Assembly (NCBI GenBank): GCA_964023275.1
Contig: OZ029916.1
Span: 34,679,727-34,743,726, forward strand
Reading direction: 5' to 3'
Length of the DNA: 64,000 bases
DNA from: Norana najaformis
Taxonomy: Eukaryota; Annelida; Clitellata; Crassiclitellata; Hormogastridae
Program-made: the position numbers and the translations under genes
Notes under the pieces: generated by a model
What the model was told of the DNA's origin: nothing
Databases searched by the model: none
What the model saw: the letters and a program-made list of their open reading frames with translations, nothing else
Part shown: piece after piece, positions 50,241 through 62,100 of the stretch
Numbering within the stretch: position 1 is the first letter of the stretch
How the letters are laid out: each line of letters begins with the position of its first letter

Positions 50241-51500
50241 TTGTTTGATAGCCTTTGTCGTCTGCTGAAAGATTCAAACGCACAAGTGTAGTTTTGAATG
50301 GTGCATAATCAGAAAAGGATTACCTTCCATTACACTGCTTCAATTTCAGAAAGAGTTATACAATTTGGGAAAGGCATGTTTCAACTTATCTTAAGGTACA
50401 ACTCTTTAGATCTGTCAAATAGGCACGTTTAAACTCCTTCAGAGATATCTTTGTAGCTGCTTTATAAATATCCAGTTATTTACAGTATGTAAATACAAAG
50501 TTTGTTCTACCGTTATCTGGGCTTGCTCCAGTATTTTATGGCCAAGTCCGATGTTGTTAGATCATTCTGTTATGAGCAAAAAATGGTTAAGGTTTTGTGA
50601 TAATGTGATCTTTTTGTGTTTTTTCTGTTGTTTATTTGTTGTGGTTCCTTTGTTTACTTTGTCCTGATAATGGTAATGTGTATCATACGGAGCTGTACAT
50701 ATTTTTACAGGCCCCCATTTGTGTTTCATTGGGTTGATCTGTTGGATATTTCTGTTTACTAGTGAATGGTTAATTAAGAATTGACTGATATTAATTGTGT
50801 TAACGATGAACCTGGATGTCGTGCAGTATGTACAGAAGATGCTAATGTGTCTTGAATGGTTATGACACTTTGACTGGTTTTAAGTGACTTGTTGAATTTT
50901 GAGCTTAGGAAATTTCTCTGCCGAATCTAGGCCAACCTAATTATTAAGTTTATTATTATTTCATTTTTATTGCCATTAATTTATTATGTTATTATTAATA
51001 TACTACAAATTATTATTATTATTGTTGTTATTGTTATTTTGTCTTCTCAAGAGGACTGAAGGCATGATGGTCCCAGAGTTATCATCATCGTCATTGTCAT
51101 TATTATTTTGTTTACTTTTATTATTATTATATTTATACATTGTTGTTATAATTACCTGTCACCTGGTGTAAAAGTGATCCCTTAGGACGTAGAAACATAT
51201 TATTATTAATATAACAATTCTTGTTAATGATTTTTTAACTACTGCTGCTACTATGAGATTGTGTTCTTTACTCACTTTGAAGTTAGCGGTTCAGTTGGCA
51301 ACTCTGTAAGTGTATATTGTTAAGCTTCAAGGTTTGATTGAGGATCCTGGTTAGAGTTGGGTGCGGCATTCAAGCAAATTTTAAACCCAGTGATATAAGC
51401 TTTTTCTTAAGCTGCCTGGACGAAAGCTGTGCCATGGTCTTGCACTTACTAATATGTCAGAAACTTCATAAACATATCATGTCTCAATATTGGCAGCAAG
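50241..51500. other. Intergenic, TTA-rich, no gene recognised
   Basis: AT-rich sequence with ttattattatt runs around 50945-51020 and 51095-51140. Nothing coding was recognised. Confidence 0.5.
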
Positions 51501-51504
51501 TTTC

Positions 51505-51765
51505 ATGCATGACACATCAGAACACGGGTCATTGGCATTATGTTTATCTTCGGATGACACATGTATTGTGGAGTGACACATCTGTAATGACACATTTATT
51601 GCCGAGTGACAGATTTGCCTTGGGATGACACCTGAAATTTGTCATGGAGTGACACATTTGCCATAGGGTGAAATGTTTGTTGTTGAATGACATATATATA
51701 TATCTTGGAGTATATTGTTTATCTTGATGTAAAATGTTTTATCTTAGAGTGAAATCATGGTACAC
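51505..51765. repeat. Degenerate GAGTGACACATTTG minisatellite
   Basis: About nine imperfect units of 25-30 bases based on ggagtgacacatttgcc, the last ones altered to gagtgaaat. No coding role seen. Confidence 0.65.
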
Positions 51766-52419
51766 TAGTTTCCACTTACAAACAGTTTGTGTGTGACCTC
51801 CAACTTGACATACTGCAGATTAAAAACTGCAACAGTTCGACTCAGTCATGAAGTTGTGGTGTTGCTTATTCTGCTAAAAGCTAAAAATACAGAAGCTTGG
51901 GTATGACTATTCTTTTGGGATTTTGCAGAGGCAGTCACGAAGGTGACGGTCTTTCATTTATGGATCCAAAGTTCAGATCTGAGTAAATCACATGAAACTG
52001 ACAAGCCGCTGAAATCTGTAAATAAAGTTTGTTGTCACATGTGTACTTCAGCTGAAAGATTCTTTACCACATGAAAACGGTTTGTTGAAATCAGTTGCCA
52101 ATGCATTTTGAGGGTCATATTTGTAGAAATGTTTTAGGCAGTTCAGCCACTTTTTATTACACTAACACTTTTGAGAAATTCTTAAAGGCGCTACATAAGT
52201 TTCTTCATGAGCACATACTTGCGTGCAAATGGTACTACAGTATCTGGAAACTCGTGTAAAAAGTTTTCTTCAATGTTCTGTATCAAAGTATACAAGCCTC
52301 TTTGTAAAAGGTATTCTCTTGCATTGAGTCGCAGCTGAGTTGCAAGATGGTTGCCTTTGGTTTTTTGTTCACTTTGAGTAACTTCGGTTGGAATGTCAAA
52401 ATATTATACATAGATGTAA

Positions 52420-52440
52420 ATATATATATATATATATAGC
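52420..52440. repeat. TA dinucleotide repeat
   Basis: Short pure TA run in an AT-rich segment. Confidence 0.85.
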
Positions 52441-52619
52441 ATACTTTTGTGATGTAATTTTATAGTATTCTGCCGACTATTACATATTCTATTAATACCT
52501 ATTTGTTTTGTGCATATTGTGAATAGTGTAAGTGGTCGGAAAGGAAGTTGTGGGATATGGTTTGGAGACTGTTTTACGGTACAGTTCAAACGCTGAGGCT
52601 GGACCAGTTTTGTTCATTT

Positions 52620-53175
52620 TAGGTGTGATGAGGAGCAGAATGAAAATGATGATTATGAGAATATGATGAGGAGGAACAGGAGGATAATGGCTGAAGGAGA
52701 AGTAGAAACTGGAAGTTAATGAGAAAAGGGGTATACTGGGTATAGGAGGAAAAGGAAGATACCAAGTAAAGAAGAATAATAACAAAAGGATGAAGATGAC
52801 GAAAGGTGAGGATGATGATGAGGAAGAGATACAGGGAGAAGAAGTGGAGAAAGAGGATAAGAAATAGAATGAGAAAAAGTGGAAGCTGAAAGGGGAGAAG
52901 GAGAGAATTGGGAAAAGAGGATTAGACATAGAATAAAGACTGAAGTAGGGAGAGGATAAGTGTAAAGAGGAAGAGAAGTTGGATAAGGGATAAAAGAGAT
53001 GGAAGGACCCAGGCAACCATGTTCATTGGGCCAGCATCTGGCGTGCATTGTGCCACTGGGGAAGCTGCTAGTGGCCATCTGGGAGGCCCAGGTTGGGCCT
53101 AACTCAGGGGAGGAGAAAAGATGATGTGGAAGGAAGAAAGACGAGGAGAAAGAAAAAGGAGAGAAAAGGAGAAAA
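52620..53175. repeat. Long polypurine-rich tract
   Basis: Most of this stretch is A/G on the plus strand (gaggaggaacaggagg, gaagaagtggagaaagagga). It is interrupted once, around 53005-53110, by a mixed sequence (cctgggaggcccaggttggg). The long Ser/Phe/Pro-rich minus-strand open frames are artefacts of composition. Confidence 0.75.
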
Positions 53176-53189
53176 TAGCTTGGAAGTGT

Positions 53190-54335
53190 GTGCAATGTAA
53201 TGTTATGACAAAATTGATGTAGCGCCTTTATAGGATCCACTTGCTGATGAAATGCACATTTCGGCATGTTGTTGTGTTCATGTGGAGTGGGTGTGTTACT
53301 TACTGCATGACTGAAGATAAAAGGAGCTTGTACATTTACACATGCTGTGTATATTGTATGATTTTGTGGTCTTGATTATCGTCTGGTTTTAGTCGAGTTT
53401 AAATTTTTTTATTCCGTGTTGCGCCAAGATATTCATATGTTGTTCCACAGACCTGCAAATTTATCCCTCATGAACATTGGTCTTTTTTGCCGAACTGGCA
53501 GTTTTGGAGCGCCTTCTATTGACTGCTCTGTGACATGAGTTCTGCTCTTACTTTACTTTACATGACATGACAGTACAGTTTGTTCTTTTCTTTTCAGCTT
53601 TGTAAGGAGTATACATGACTTCTATGTTCGGAAAGGGTTTCTTCATAAGGTTTATGATTTCAAAGTTTACGATTTCAAAGTAGATTAATATTGGATACTG
53701 TGGAAGTTTATACAGCTCGGTATGTGCAAAATGAATGATGTCGAGAATTGCAATTTCTTTTACAAGGTAAAATGTTGTAACAAAACTGTCATGTTTTACA
53801 GCTTTCTTGTGGTGTGGCGGAATTACAGGTATATGAGTTACTTTACAGTATGCTTGGCATTGCTATAAGCTGTGGTTACAGTTTTCATGTACCCTGGGGG
53901 AATTACAGCCTTATTTCATGTAATAAGTGTCTAGATATGTACACACATAAGTAACATTACACTTGGCATTGCTTCAAGTTATAGTTGTTCAGTTTACTTG
54001 TGGCCTGGTGAAATCATGGATTTCAGTATTACACTGGAGACTCCTTGTGACTGTCTCACTGAGAGCCACGTCAAGAACCGCCATATAACAAGTCTGTGTT
54101 AAAATGAAATCACTTGAAAAAGCTGAGCTAAATTTGAGATGCTTGTCCTTGATCTTGTTATATCAGAATTCATGTTATAATGAAGCAAGTTATAAAGTGG
54201 GTCCGGTGCATTATATTTATTATATTACGCTACACTTGATGGTGCCTGCTGTATGTGAACAAAGTGCAGTTACTGGATCTGTCGAAACACGGGTGGAGTT
54301 TTTCCGATCAGCCAGACATAATCTTATTATCTGTG
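53190..54335. other. Intergenic, no gene recognised
   Basis: AT-rich sequence with fragments of a repeat also seen at 43870-44030 (ataacaagtctgtgtta, cttgttatatcagaattca). No exon identified. Confidence 0.45.
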
Positions 54336-54341
54336 GCCTTA

Positions 54342-54711
54342 GGGGTCGTTCATAAAGTACGTCCACAAAGAGGGGAGGGAAGCGTCACCCAGATGCGGGA
54401 AAGAGGAGGACTGGTTATGCCCAATGAGGACATTCGCATCTAAATTTGGTACATTCAGTTATTTCAGTATAGCCTGTGCCTTAAACACCAACTTCAGTCA
54501 GACGAGCAGTCTGTACTGCTTTGGTCCCTGTGCTGGATATGGCAGTATCAAAGTATCTCTCTCCTCATCAGGGTAGCCTAATCTAGACCTTAGTACTCCG
54601 TTGGAGTGCGGACGTCCGCAGAGGGGCTGGAGGAGGGTAACTCCAAATGCAACGAACGGAGGGATGGGTCCAAAGTAGGTAATTTTGCGGACGCCCTTTA
54701 TGGACGACCCC
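54342..54711 (+). mobile_element. 370-bp MITE with TTA target-site duplication
   Basis: Termini ggggtcgttcataaagtacg and, inverted, ggggtcgtccataaagggcg form imperfect inverted repeats of about 25-30 bp. Both flanks carry TTA (54339-54341 and 54712-54714), a three-base duplication of the PIF/Harbinger type. No coding sequence, so it is non-autonomous. Relatives are at 30693-31027 and 14250-14757. Confidence 0.8.
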
Positions 54712-55229
54712 TTAATCTAATCTCTGTGACACAGCCTGACGTGACTTTACCTCAGGCCGATTGCAGGTGTAATGTGTAATACGTGATGCGGTTTTCTAGT
54801 TGTTTTGCTTACTCACTGTTATTTGAATTTTGACTGGTATTGAGTTTGTTTTGTGTGACCCTTGTTCTGCTTGCCCTTCAGAATGGTGTCTGCTCGCACA
54901 CAGGATACACCTTAGCCTTGGCTTTCAGTGACATTCCCGAGATCCCGGTCCTTCTGCTGAACCTTGACATTTGGCCTTGGTGAGGCCACCTTGAGATGCA
55001 GCCTCTGGTAGGATTCCTGTTAAGATGTGGAGGAGGAGCTTCAGTTGTAGAAACGCAGTCACGAATTCTGTAAAAGAGAGAATTTGTTATGGCTGACCTC
55101 AGAATTTACACTTGATTACCAACTAAAATTTATGAGATTTATAATGATAATAGTAATTAGTATAAGTAATAATAATTAGTGTAAGTAATAATTGCATGCT
55201 TGACCTTTAAGGCTCAGAATACCGGCCTT

Positions 55230-55610
55230 CATCATATCTGAATACTTTGCCGACTCCATATCACCCTCCTAGATTCTTGCATTCTTCTGATGCTGGTTTG
55301 TTGCAAGAACATAGGTTCAGGACATTTATAGGATCGCTTGTCTTAGCTGCTCTGGTCCCCACATTTGGAATCGTCTACCATAAAAGGCCCGACTTGCATA
55401 CTCGCTATCATCTTCTAAATCACTTCTTAAGACTAACTACTTCACCCTGGCTTTTGCCTAATTCCATCTTTGCCCTTGCCAACATACATCTGCACCTCAC
55501 ATTCAGGTGTACTGACATTGCATGCATGATAAGTGCTTTAAATAAAATAAATAATGTTAATATAATAAAGAAAATACATCAGAAACTTTTTATTGCATGA
55601 TAATTATTAT
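55230..55610 (+). mobile_element. LINE C-terminal fragment
   Basis: Plus-strand open frame TPYHPPRFLHSSDAGLLQEH-RFRTFIGS, then FLRLTTSPWLL, resembles the C-terminal region downstream of the reverse transcriptase in L2/CR1-like elements and the piece at 23769-24158. The end is AT-rich (aaataaaataaataat). Confidence 0.65.
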
Positions 55611-55689
55611 GCGAATTCTAGTAAGGTTGCATTATAAGGAGCATTATTAGAAAAATGTAATAATGAAATGTAATAATCATAATGTGAGT

Positions 55690-55693
55690 AGCA

Positions 55694-55730
<37 letters not shown>

Positions 55731-55735
55731 TGGCT
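55690..55735. repeat. AAT trinucleotide repeat
   Basis: A pure aataataat array of about 35 bases. Confidence 0.9.
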
Positions 55736-55739
55736 AAAC

Positions 55740-57030
55740 ATGTGACCCTTCCACTAGTCCTGAAATCAGATGGCAGGAATCAGCAACCCTCTTCCATCCT
55801 GTTTGGTAGAGGTTGATCATGTTCAAACCCTACATTCAGGGCTGGACTTTGTGTAAGGTCCCAGTGAGCACCATACAAATGTCTGGTTACACTTGATTAT
55901 GTAAACTAATTACTTCATCAGAGTTAATTAATTAAGTGAGTTTACGCTGTTCAAATGTCCTGAAATTGGTTTCCTTGCCCAGGTTTTTACTTTGTTAGAC
56001 TTTGTGTGAATTGTAAATCTGAAACCATGGTGCCGAGTTGTAAATTTCTTATCACAGTGACGTTGACTTGGAGTTTGATGACAGACATTCTAAAAGGCAC
56101 TATATAAATGTTCAGGTGGGTGTTTTAATGTTTGAATCAAAGGGTTGGTAGTCTGATACATAATGTCTGTTTGTTGCCAGACACTACAGTGTGGTTACAA
56201 AGCTCAGAGACAGGAGTGGAATGGTTTTAAAGCCAGTACAGTATAGATGATGAGGTTCTAGTGTGACTACCTTGCCTTATCTTGCCTGGCCTGGCCTAAC
56301 AATATATACACATTTATTTAAGTAGACATATGTAAGTATATATATATTTAAGTATATATAGATATTGTGCCTCTTCATTTGATAGTATGGAGGCTGAAAA
56401 CAAATTTAAGGATTTTGGAGGGTACAAGGAGGTGCTGGAGAAGTGTGAGGGATATCTGGCAAAGCTGTGGATGGTTTAAGGTGAAGTCTTAAGAAAGAGT
56501 GTTAAAGTGGTGAAGACGTTGTGGAAAAGGAATGGGAGTTTGAGAAATTGTTTAGGGATTTTGGATGGTGATGGAAGGGTAGTGTTAAGGGGAGAGGTAT
56601 TAAGTTTGGTTGAACTTTGAAGAGGCTTTTAACAGAATTATGCGTGCCTTTTGTTTTTACACAAGAACTCGTCTGGGCCAAGGTTTAGGCCTAGGCCTGC
56701 TAAACAGAAGCCTATCCATAGACCTATGTTGTATGCTGGCATGTGCCAATGAACTCTAAGTGCGAGCATAGACAAATTGGCTTCGTTTGTTAAAGCTAAC
56801 ATTCAGTTATTGAGTGATGGCTGTTACTTGTTGTGTGATACATGTATGTGGTGAAGTTAACAAGTGGTTCATTGGCTTTCTTTGTTTTCTTTTATCAGAT
56901 GGTTACTGTATGTCACATTACATACATTGAATTACATTTCTTTCGACATAACAGAACTTAATGTGTGGTGATCAGTTTATGTAGAACCTTTACAAGAAAC
57001 TTTTTGAAGCTCTGGATAAACACCTTACCA
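55740..57030. other. Intergenic, no gene recognised
   Basis: A purine-biased stretch at 56390-56640 contains a 30-codon frame starting at an ATG near 56389, followed by a stop; no family resemblance. TA-rich runs lie near 56305-56350. Confidence 0.4.
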
Positions 57031-57032
57031 AA

Positions 57033-57068
57033 CTATCTGTCTGTCCGTCCGTCCGTCCGTCCGTCTGT
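57033..57068. repeat. CCGT tetranucleotide repeat
   Basis: ctgtctgtccgtccgtccgt array, followed by a stretch with repeated cccatatggg/ccctata-like words to about 57320. Confidence 0.85.
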
Positions 57069-57550
57069 CAGTCTCTGTCACCGTAATGAAGTTAACCAAT
57101 TTCCATATAATTAAAGTGTGGGGCAAACCACCCGATACCCAGAACCCTATAAGTTGATCTCCATAGCCTTCTTCAGTCCCCCTGAAAATTTCCAACCTTC
57201 GTGTCTATAAACATCTAATGGCACCCCTATGAACCCACATAAGGGTCCCACATGGCGATATAGGCCCATACGGGAATATAAATCCTATAGGAATTTGGGT
57301 CCCATATGGGCATGCTGGCAGAAAATTGGTTAGAAACTTGTCTGGGTAAGGTAAGAAGGCTACTAGAAGCTGATCGAATGTGTCCGGTCTTAAAAATGCT
57401 GGTGAAAAGGTTTGGTGAGATTATCCATGAATTATCCAGGAGGGTAACATGACACGTACAGTGTATATAGAAGCAACATCCAGCTTGAATAGGAAGGAAA
57501 GGAACAGATTAGGACTAATAACAGACAGACTGCCTCAGTGTTGCTGAACT

Positions 57551-57640
57551 GTTTTGTAACTTTAATACTATATATATATATAATTTTTTGTAACTTTAAT
57601 ACTATATATATATACACACATATATATACATATAAATATA
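57551..57640. repeat. TA-repeat with tandem duplication
   Basis: A unit ttgtaactttaatactata followed by a TA run occurs twice (about 57553-57582 and 57589-57615), then tatatacacacatatata. Confidence 0.8.
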
Positions 57641-57784
57641 TGGATGAAGAAAGATGTCAGCACACGCACACAAACACACATATCACTGTTGAGTGAGAGG
57701 ACATCGAAGCTGGCGATGTTAGAGCTGACTAAATCTTTGACCGGACTGTAACAATTATGCCACTTGTTAAGCTAGCAGCTTACC

Positions 57785-58055
57785 GTCGTCTACTCGTAAT
57801 CGTAATTAAACGTAATGAAAAATTTATAAAGCACTACTTTAAAGCTAAGTGCAAGGCACCAGCTTAGCCCTATTCGTGAGCGCTGCATCAAGTCAGAGGG
57901 GGGGGGGGGTCCAGAGATACCGCGTGAAGAACAGTCCGGTTGCCTGAAGACCAGAGGAAGAAGGGGAGAAAGGAGTTGTTACAGTGGGTTGCGTTCAGGT
58001 TGAGAGAAATGGGAAAGCGGCGGATTGGCTGGGATTGGGGCAAGATTTCTTGAAA
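57785..58055. mobile_element. Interspersed-repeat fragment (family of 16.7-17.0 kb)
   Basis: ctcgtaatcgtaatta, accagcttagccctattcgt, a run of 11 G at about 57900, aggttgagagaaatggga and ggggcaagatttcttgaaaa repeat the order seen at 16715-16925. Confidence 0.6.
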
Positions 58056-58725
58056 ATCGTAATATTAAGCTCGAGCTTCTACAGCGCCCAGACGAAAACT
58101 ATGTCGCGGGAACCAGCTTGAAATGGTGGGATTTTAGTTTTGAATGGAAAACCTGAAGAGTAACATATAGAGGGGTACAGGACAGATTATGGTGGTTGAA
58201 CGACTGAAGGGATAGAAGAACGAAAAATATGCGAAATTCAAAAGGGAGATCTTTACAGAGTCGAGGTGCAATGTAGTTTAAAGATCGGTTAGAGAACGTA
58301 ACATGAGTAGTTATTGCATGGGTGATGGGCAAGAGTGAGGTAAGAGGATGAACGGGTAGAGGGGGTGATTGGATGGCAAAGAGTTAATTGCCAAGACAAG
58401 CAGGTTGGGGTATTGCAGAGAGTTATATGTTAGAGATAGAACTTTGGAATGAATGCGTTCGTGGATTTTCAGGTAGTGGAGTGACTTAAGGATAGGAGTG
58501 ATATGATGATGTTTAGTTGTCCTGGTGACAGCTCGGGCAAGTGAATTTTGGATGAATTGAAGACGCTTAATTTAAGTGGATTCAAAGTTAAGGAAAGGGG
58601 AATTACAGTAGTCAGGCTTGGAGAGGAAAATAGAGGTAGTGATGATAGAGGCAGTTTTCAAATCGAGCAGAGATCGAATACTGCAAAGGTCACAAATATG
58701 AAACAGGTGTGCGATACGTTGGAGA
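58056..58725 (-). mobile_element. L2/CR1-like LINE, 3' half, minus strand
   Basis: Minus-strand translation gives the conserved region after the RT palm: SKPDYCNS, RLQFIQNSLARAVT, HHHITPILKSLHYLKIHERI, then FSNRSLNYIAPRLCKDLPFE and LQVFHSKLKSHHF. The 3' end carries ggcgctgtagaagctcgagc, the tail shared with fragments at 6545, 11710 and 16715. Stops and frameshifts show it is inactive. Confidence 0.85.
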
Positions 58726-58830
58726 TGTGATTTTAAAACGAGAGGAGCTGTGAGTCAAAGGTGATGCCATGAAAGAGTGGAGGAATTAGTTGATAAGTGG
58801 ATGGAAGAGTCAAGAGATGAGTTCTTATTA

Positions 58831-58933
58831 TGTGTATCCAATGTTCCCGAAGCATTATGGACTATGAAGCCTAATTCCGAGTTGTTGTCCATCAAGAAGC
58901 TTCCCCACATCGCCCCGACAAGTAAGCGTCATC
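58831..58933 (-). pseudogene. Inverted, frameshifted copy of MYCBP2 exon 1
   Basis: On the minus strand this is about 90% identical to 59208-59312 of the real exon. It encodes MTLTCRGDVGKLLDG, then a diverged continuation. A two-base deletion (cat-agtc-cat versus catcgtcttcat) breaks the frame, and the codons for the first four residues (MSAV) are absent. The two copies form an inverted repeat with a spacer of about 275 bases containing the presumed MYCBP2 promoter. Confidence 0.85.
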
Positions 58934-59196
58934 GTAAGCCATGTATTTATATTTTAAAACAGATCGCGTCAGTGGAACCAAAATGTTGCAATAACGCCCT
59001 CTAAGCAAGAACTTGTATTTTCTAACCGCAACTATTGCGAGCGCTACAAAAGTAGCCAACTTTCATACATGACTTAATCGTTGCTTTACCTTTGACCCAC
59101 TTATTACAACATTAATTCAAGATGGCAGAGTAGTATTTAACCGAGGAATTCCTGGTTTGCTCTTACTGTACAGCGTGAAAATATTCGTCGAAAAAC
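58934..59196 (+). promoter_or_regulatory. Probable MYCBP2 promoter / 5' UTR
   Basis: Lies between the inverted exon copy and the true start codon. It contains a YY1-like aagatggc at 59119-59126. No TATA box is evident. Being flanked by the two inverted arms, it could fold into, or be transcribed across, a hairpin. Confidence 0.4.
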
Positions 59197-62100
59197 ATGT
59201 CGGCGGTGATGACGCTCACTTGTCGGGGCGATGTGGGAAAGCTTCTTGATGGAGAGCAACTCGGAATTAGGCTTCATCGTCTTCATAATGCTTCGGGAAC
59301 ATTGGATACACACGAGAAGTGCGTAGATCCATTATTTCGCTTTCCTCGTCTAAATCGCGGGACTTGGGTTTTAAAACTGGCAGGCAATCCATTTAAGGCT
59401 TTTCTATAAAACGGCGAATGTGAGCATAATTTTTGAAGGGGCTTGAGTGCGTGTTAGCCGGTGACCACTGACACCACCACTGAATACAGGAACGGAAAGG
59501 GAGTGGCCTTAGAGTGGTTATACCGCATTGTGGCCCTACGTAGGTATCAGGTTCAGTTACGGACCAGAGCGGAAAGAGCCTCTTCCACGGCTCTTACTCC
59601 ATTAAGATTGTTATTCCATTTGCTTACGTGTAAGTAAAGAAAGTAATTCTTTTGTGGAGTAACCAAGTATCAAGACCGAACCACATCTCAGCGAGTTTAG
59701 CATGTTTGAGAGACTCTCTGAAATTAAATGTACATAACCAAATCTACTTGGGACCTGTAAAATTATGAATTCAGTTGCATGTTTGCAAGTCTTGAACCAT
59801 GAACATCCACTATCAACTTTGTAAAGGTTTCAATCAGTGACCAGTATTGATTACTGTAATTGATTGGTGTAACTGTATAATTTAGTATTGTAGTCAAAAT
59901 TTAATAAATAAAATAAAATGTGGAGTTAATTTGGTGTGCCTTACACCAACATTATTCTGCTAATATAAGTAGATGTATGTGGATATTTTGATTTGAAGAT
60001 ATATACATATGTTACCTTGCTTTATAATACAAACCAGTTTCTTCTGCCTGAATGGACCTTGGTCTTGATAGCTATTTAGCTGTGATGCATTGCGAGCAGG
60101 TAATGTATTACTGACATGTAATTTAAGTGTGTATGTATGTATATATGTATGTATCAAAGCTTTGCCAACAGACTGTGATTTTTGATTATGATTTTACTTG
60201 AAGGAATAACTGGTTGATGGCTTGGACATTATGGTAACAGTACTATGGAAGCATTAAATTAGATTATATAGCACCATATAGAACCTCTCACAGGCACTGT
60301 ATGAATGTATTGTTATGTGATGTGCTAACATGTAATGTCATTAGCCAACATGTAATGCAATATTATGAAATATGGCGACATGTATTTTAATTTGAACTGT
60401 AAATTATTATCTGTTAACATCAGACATGATGTATCATAGTTACCCAGCAAGTAATACGCTGTGATTTGCTTTCCCACTAATTTCAACATTATGGCCAATA
60501 TGCTATGTAGGGCATGATTACTCCATTTTGGCCTTCCTGTCCCTTGGGGTATATCACTCTAATTCCTCACTCATAAAGTTACCACTCTCCTTCCATCTCA
60601 CTTCCGACAGACCCAGGAGATCCAAACCTGTTCTTCTCATCTCTGTGATGACATTGGCTAACTTTCCTGGTCTCAGCATCGTTATCACATTCCACGTCCC
60701 TATTCTGAGCTTCGTTTTCTTTTTACAAGGATTTCGCTGGATGACAGCCGAAGAGAACTTGTTTCTTCCCCTGCCGAATATGACTCTCCCCATCGATGGC
60801 TGGGTTGAATTGTTACATTGTTGTGTTGCTTGTTTAGTATTGCCATTGTCTCTGTCCGCCATGGTCCTGCTATTATTTTAAATTATTTATGATGGCATTA
60901 TGTTTCATTTTGCATTTGTGGCTTTTTCATTTCCATTGCTGAAAGTTAGCTGTTCTTTTGTGTGCCCATCTTCGCAGTCTTAAGAAAAATTGTAATCATT
61001 AATTACTAAGGATTACTGTAATTATTCTGTCTTTTGTGGTTTCTTGTGTTGTGTATTTAGCAATCACAAGTAGTGACATAACCGATTTATAGAGCTAATT
61101 ACCACAACCTGATTGACTCTTAGGCCAATAGTGGCCGTATGTCAATCATGAAACTGAATGACTGACTGTGCCGCTAAAAGTAATGTCTACAAGCAACAGA
61201 CACTAGTATAAACTGTATTTCAATTGTCTAATGATGAAGCACAGGCCCTCTGGCATATGGTCAGACCTTTTGTGGCATTATGAAGTAGTTGAACAAAACT
61301 ATATGTATTTCAGCAGGTGACAGTGAATATATTTGATACCAGATAGTTTATCTTTTTTAGAGTGTTCTAGCCGCACATTGTCCTAGTGTCTGCTCTTAGC
61401 AGACATTAAATTTAAGTGTACTGACAGCAGTTAGTTTGGTGTTTGCAGTATTTTACTGCAATCACCAAACTAATTGCTGTCAGCCATCTATAGACTTGGA
61501 CTTTATTGATGACAAGTGGGTGATGGCAACGTGTATTGAGAGTGCGATGTTTTGTCTTTATGGTCCTTCGAGGAAATTTTTTCTCAGCTGACTTTATTTT
61601 ATTTGCTTTGCTTGATATTCAGGGATAAGATAAAAAGAAAACATCGGAAGAAGGGAAAGAGTAAAGCGAAAGACAAGTCTAAAATCAAGGTGAGGGCTTC
61701 GCTGTGGCTTAAATTTTTCTATTCTAATCAAATATTCAAATATAAGACAGATGTACCTAAATAAATATGCTGATGAAACGTAGGTAAAGGTAAGATTGAA
61801 ATGAAACGATTAAAACGATCAATGTCACATCATATCACTTGGATGACTGATTGGTCTCACTCATATGAGACTGGCAAGAGCACTGAAGTTAAGTCGAACT
61901 GGGTTGGTGCTTGGATGGATGACCATATGTAGAATAGCCTGCCACCTGGGTGAACTCTGGTCTTCAGCCATTGTTGGTTGGTATATAAGTACCAATGCAA
62001 GCCATGAGATTAAAAATGGTGTGCTGTCATTGGATTGCTTTGATTGTGTTTGCGTCTAAGCTAAATTGCCCTTTGACTTCCGCATCACAATTCTGAGGAT

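Noticed and set aside
52492..53267. Overlapping 174- and 183-codon minus-strand frames rich in Ser, Phe and Pro
   Set aside because: They arise from the polypurine tract; no stop codons occur simply because of base composition.
58777..59004. 75-codon plus-strand frame before MYCBP2
   Set aside because: It is the reverse strand of the inverted MYCBP2 exon 1 copy.
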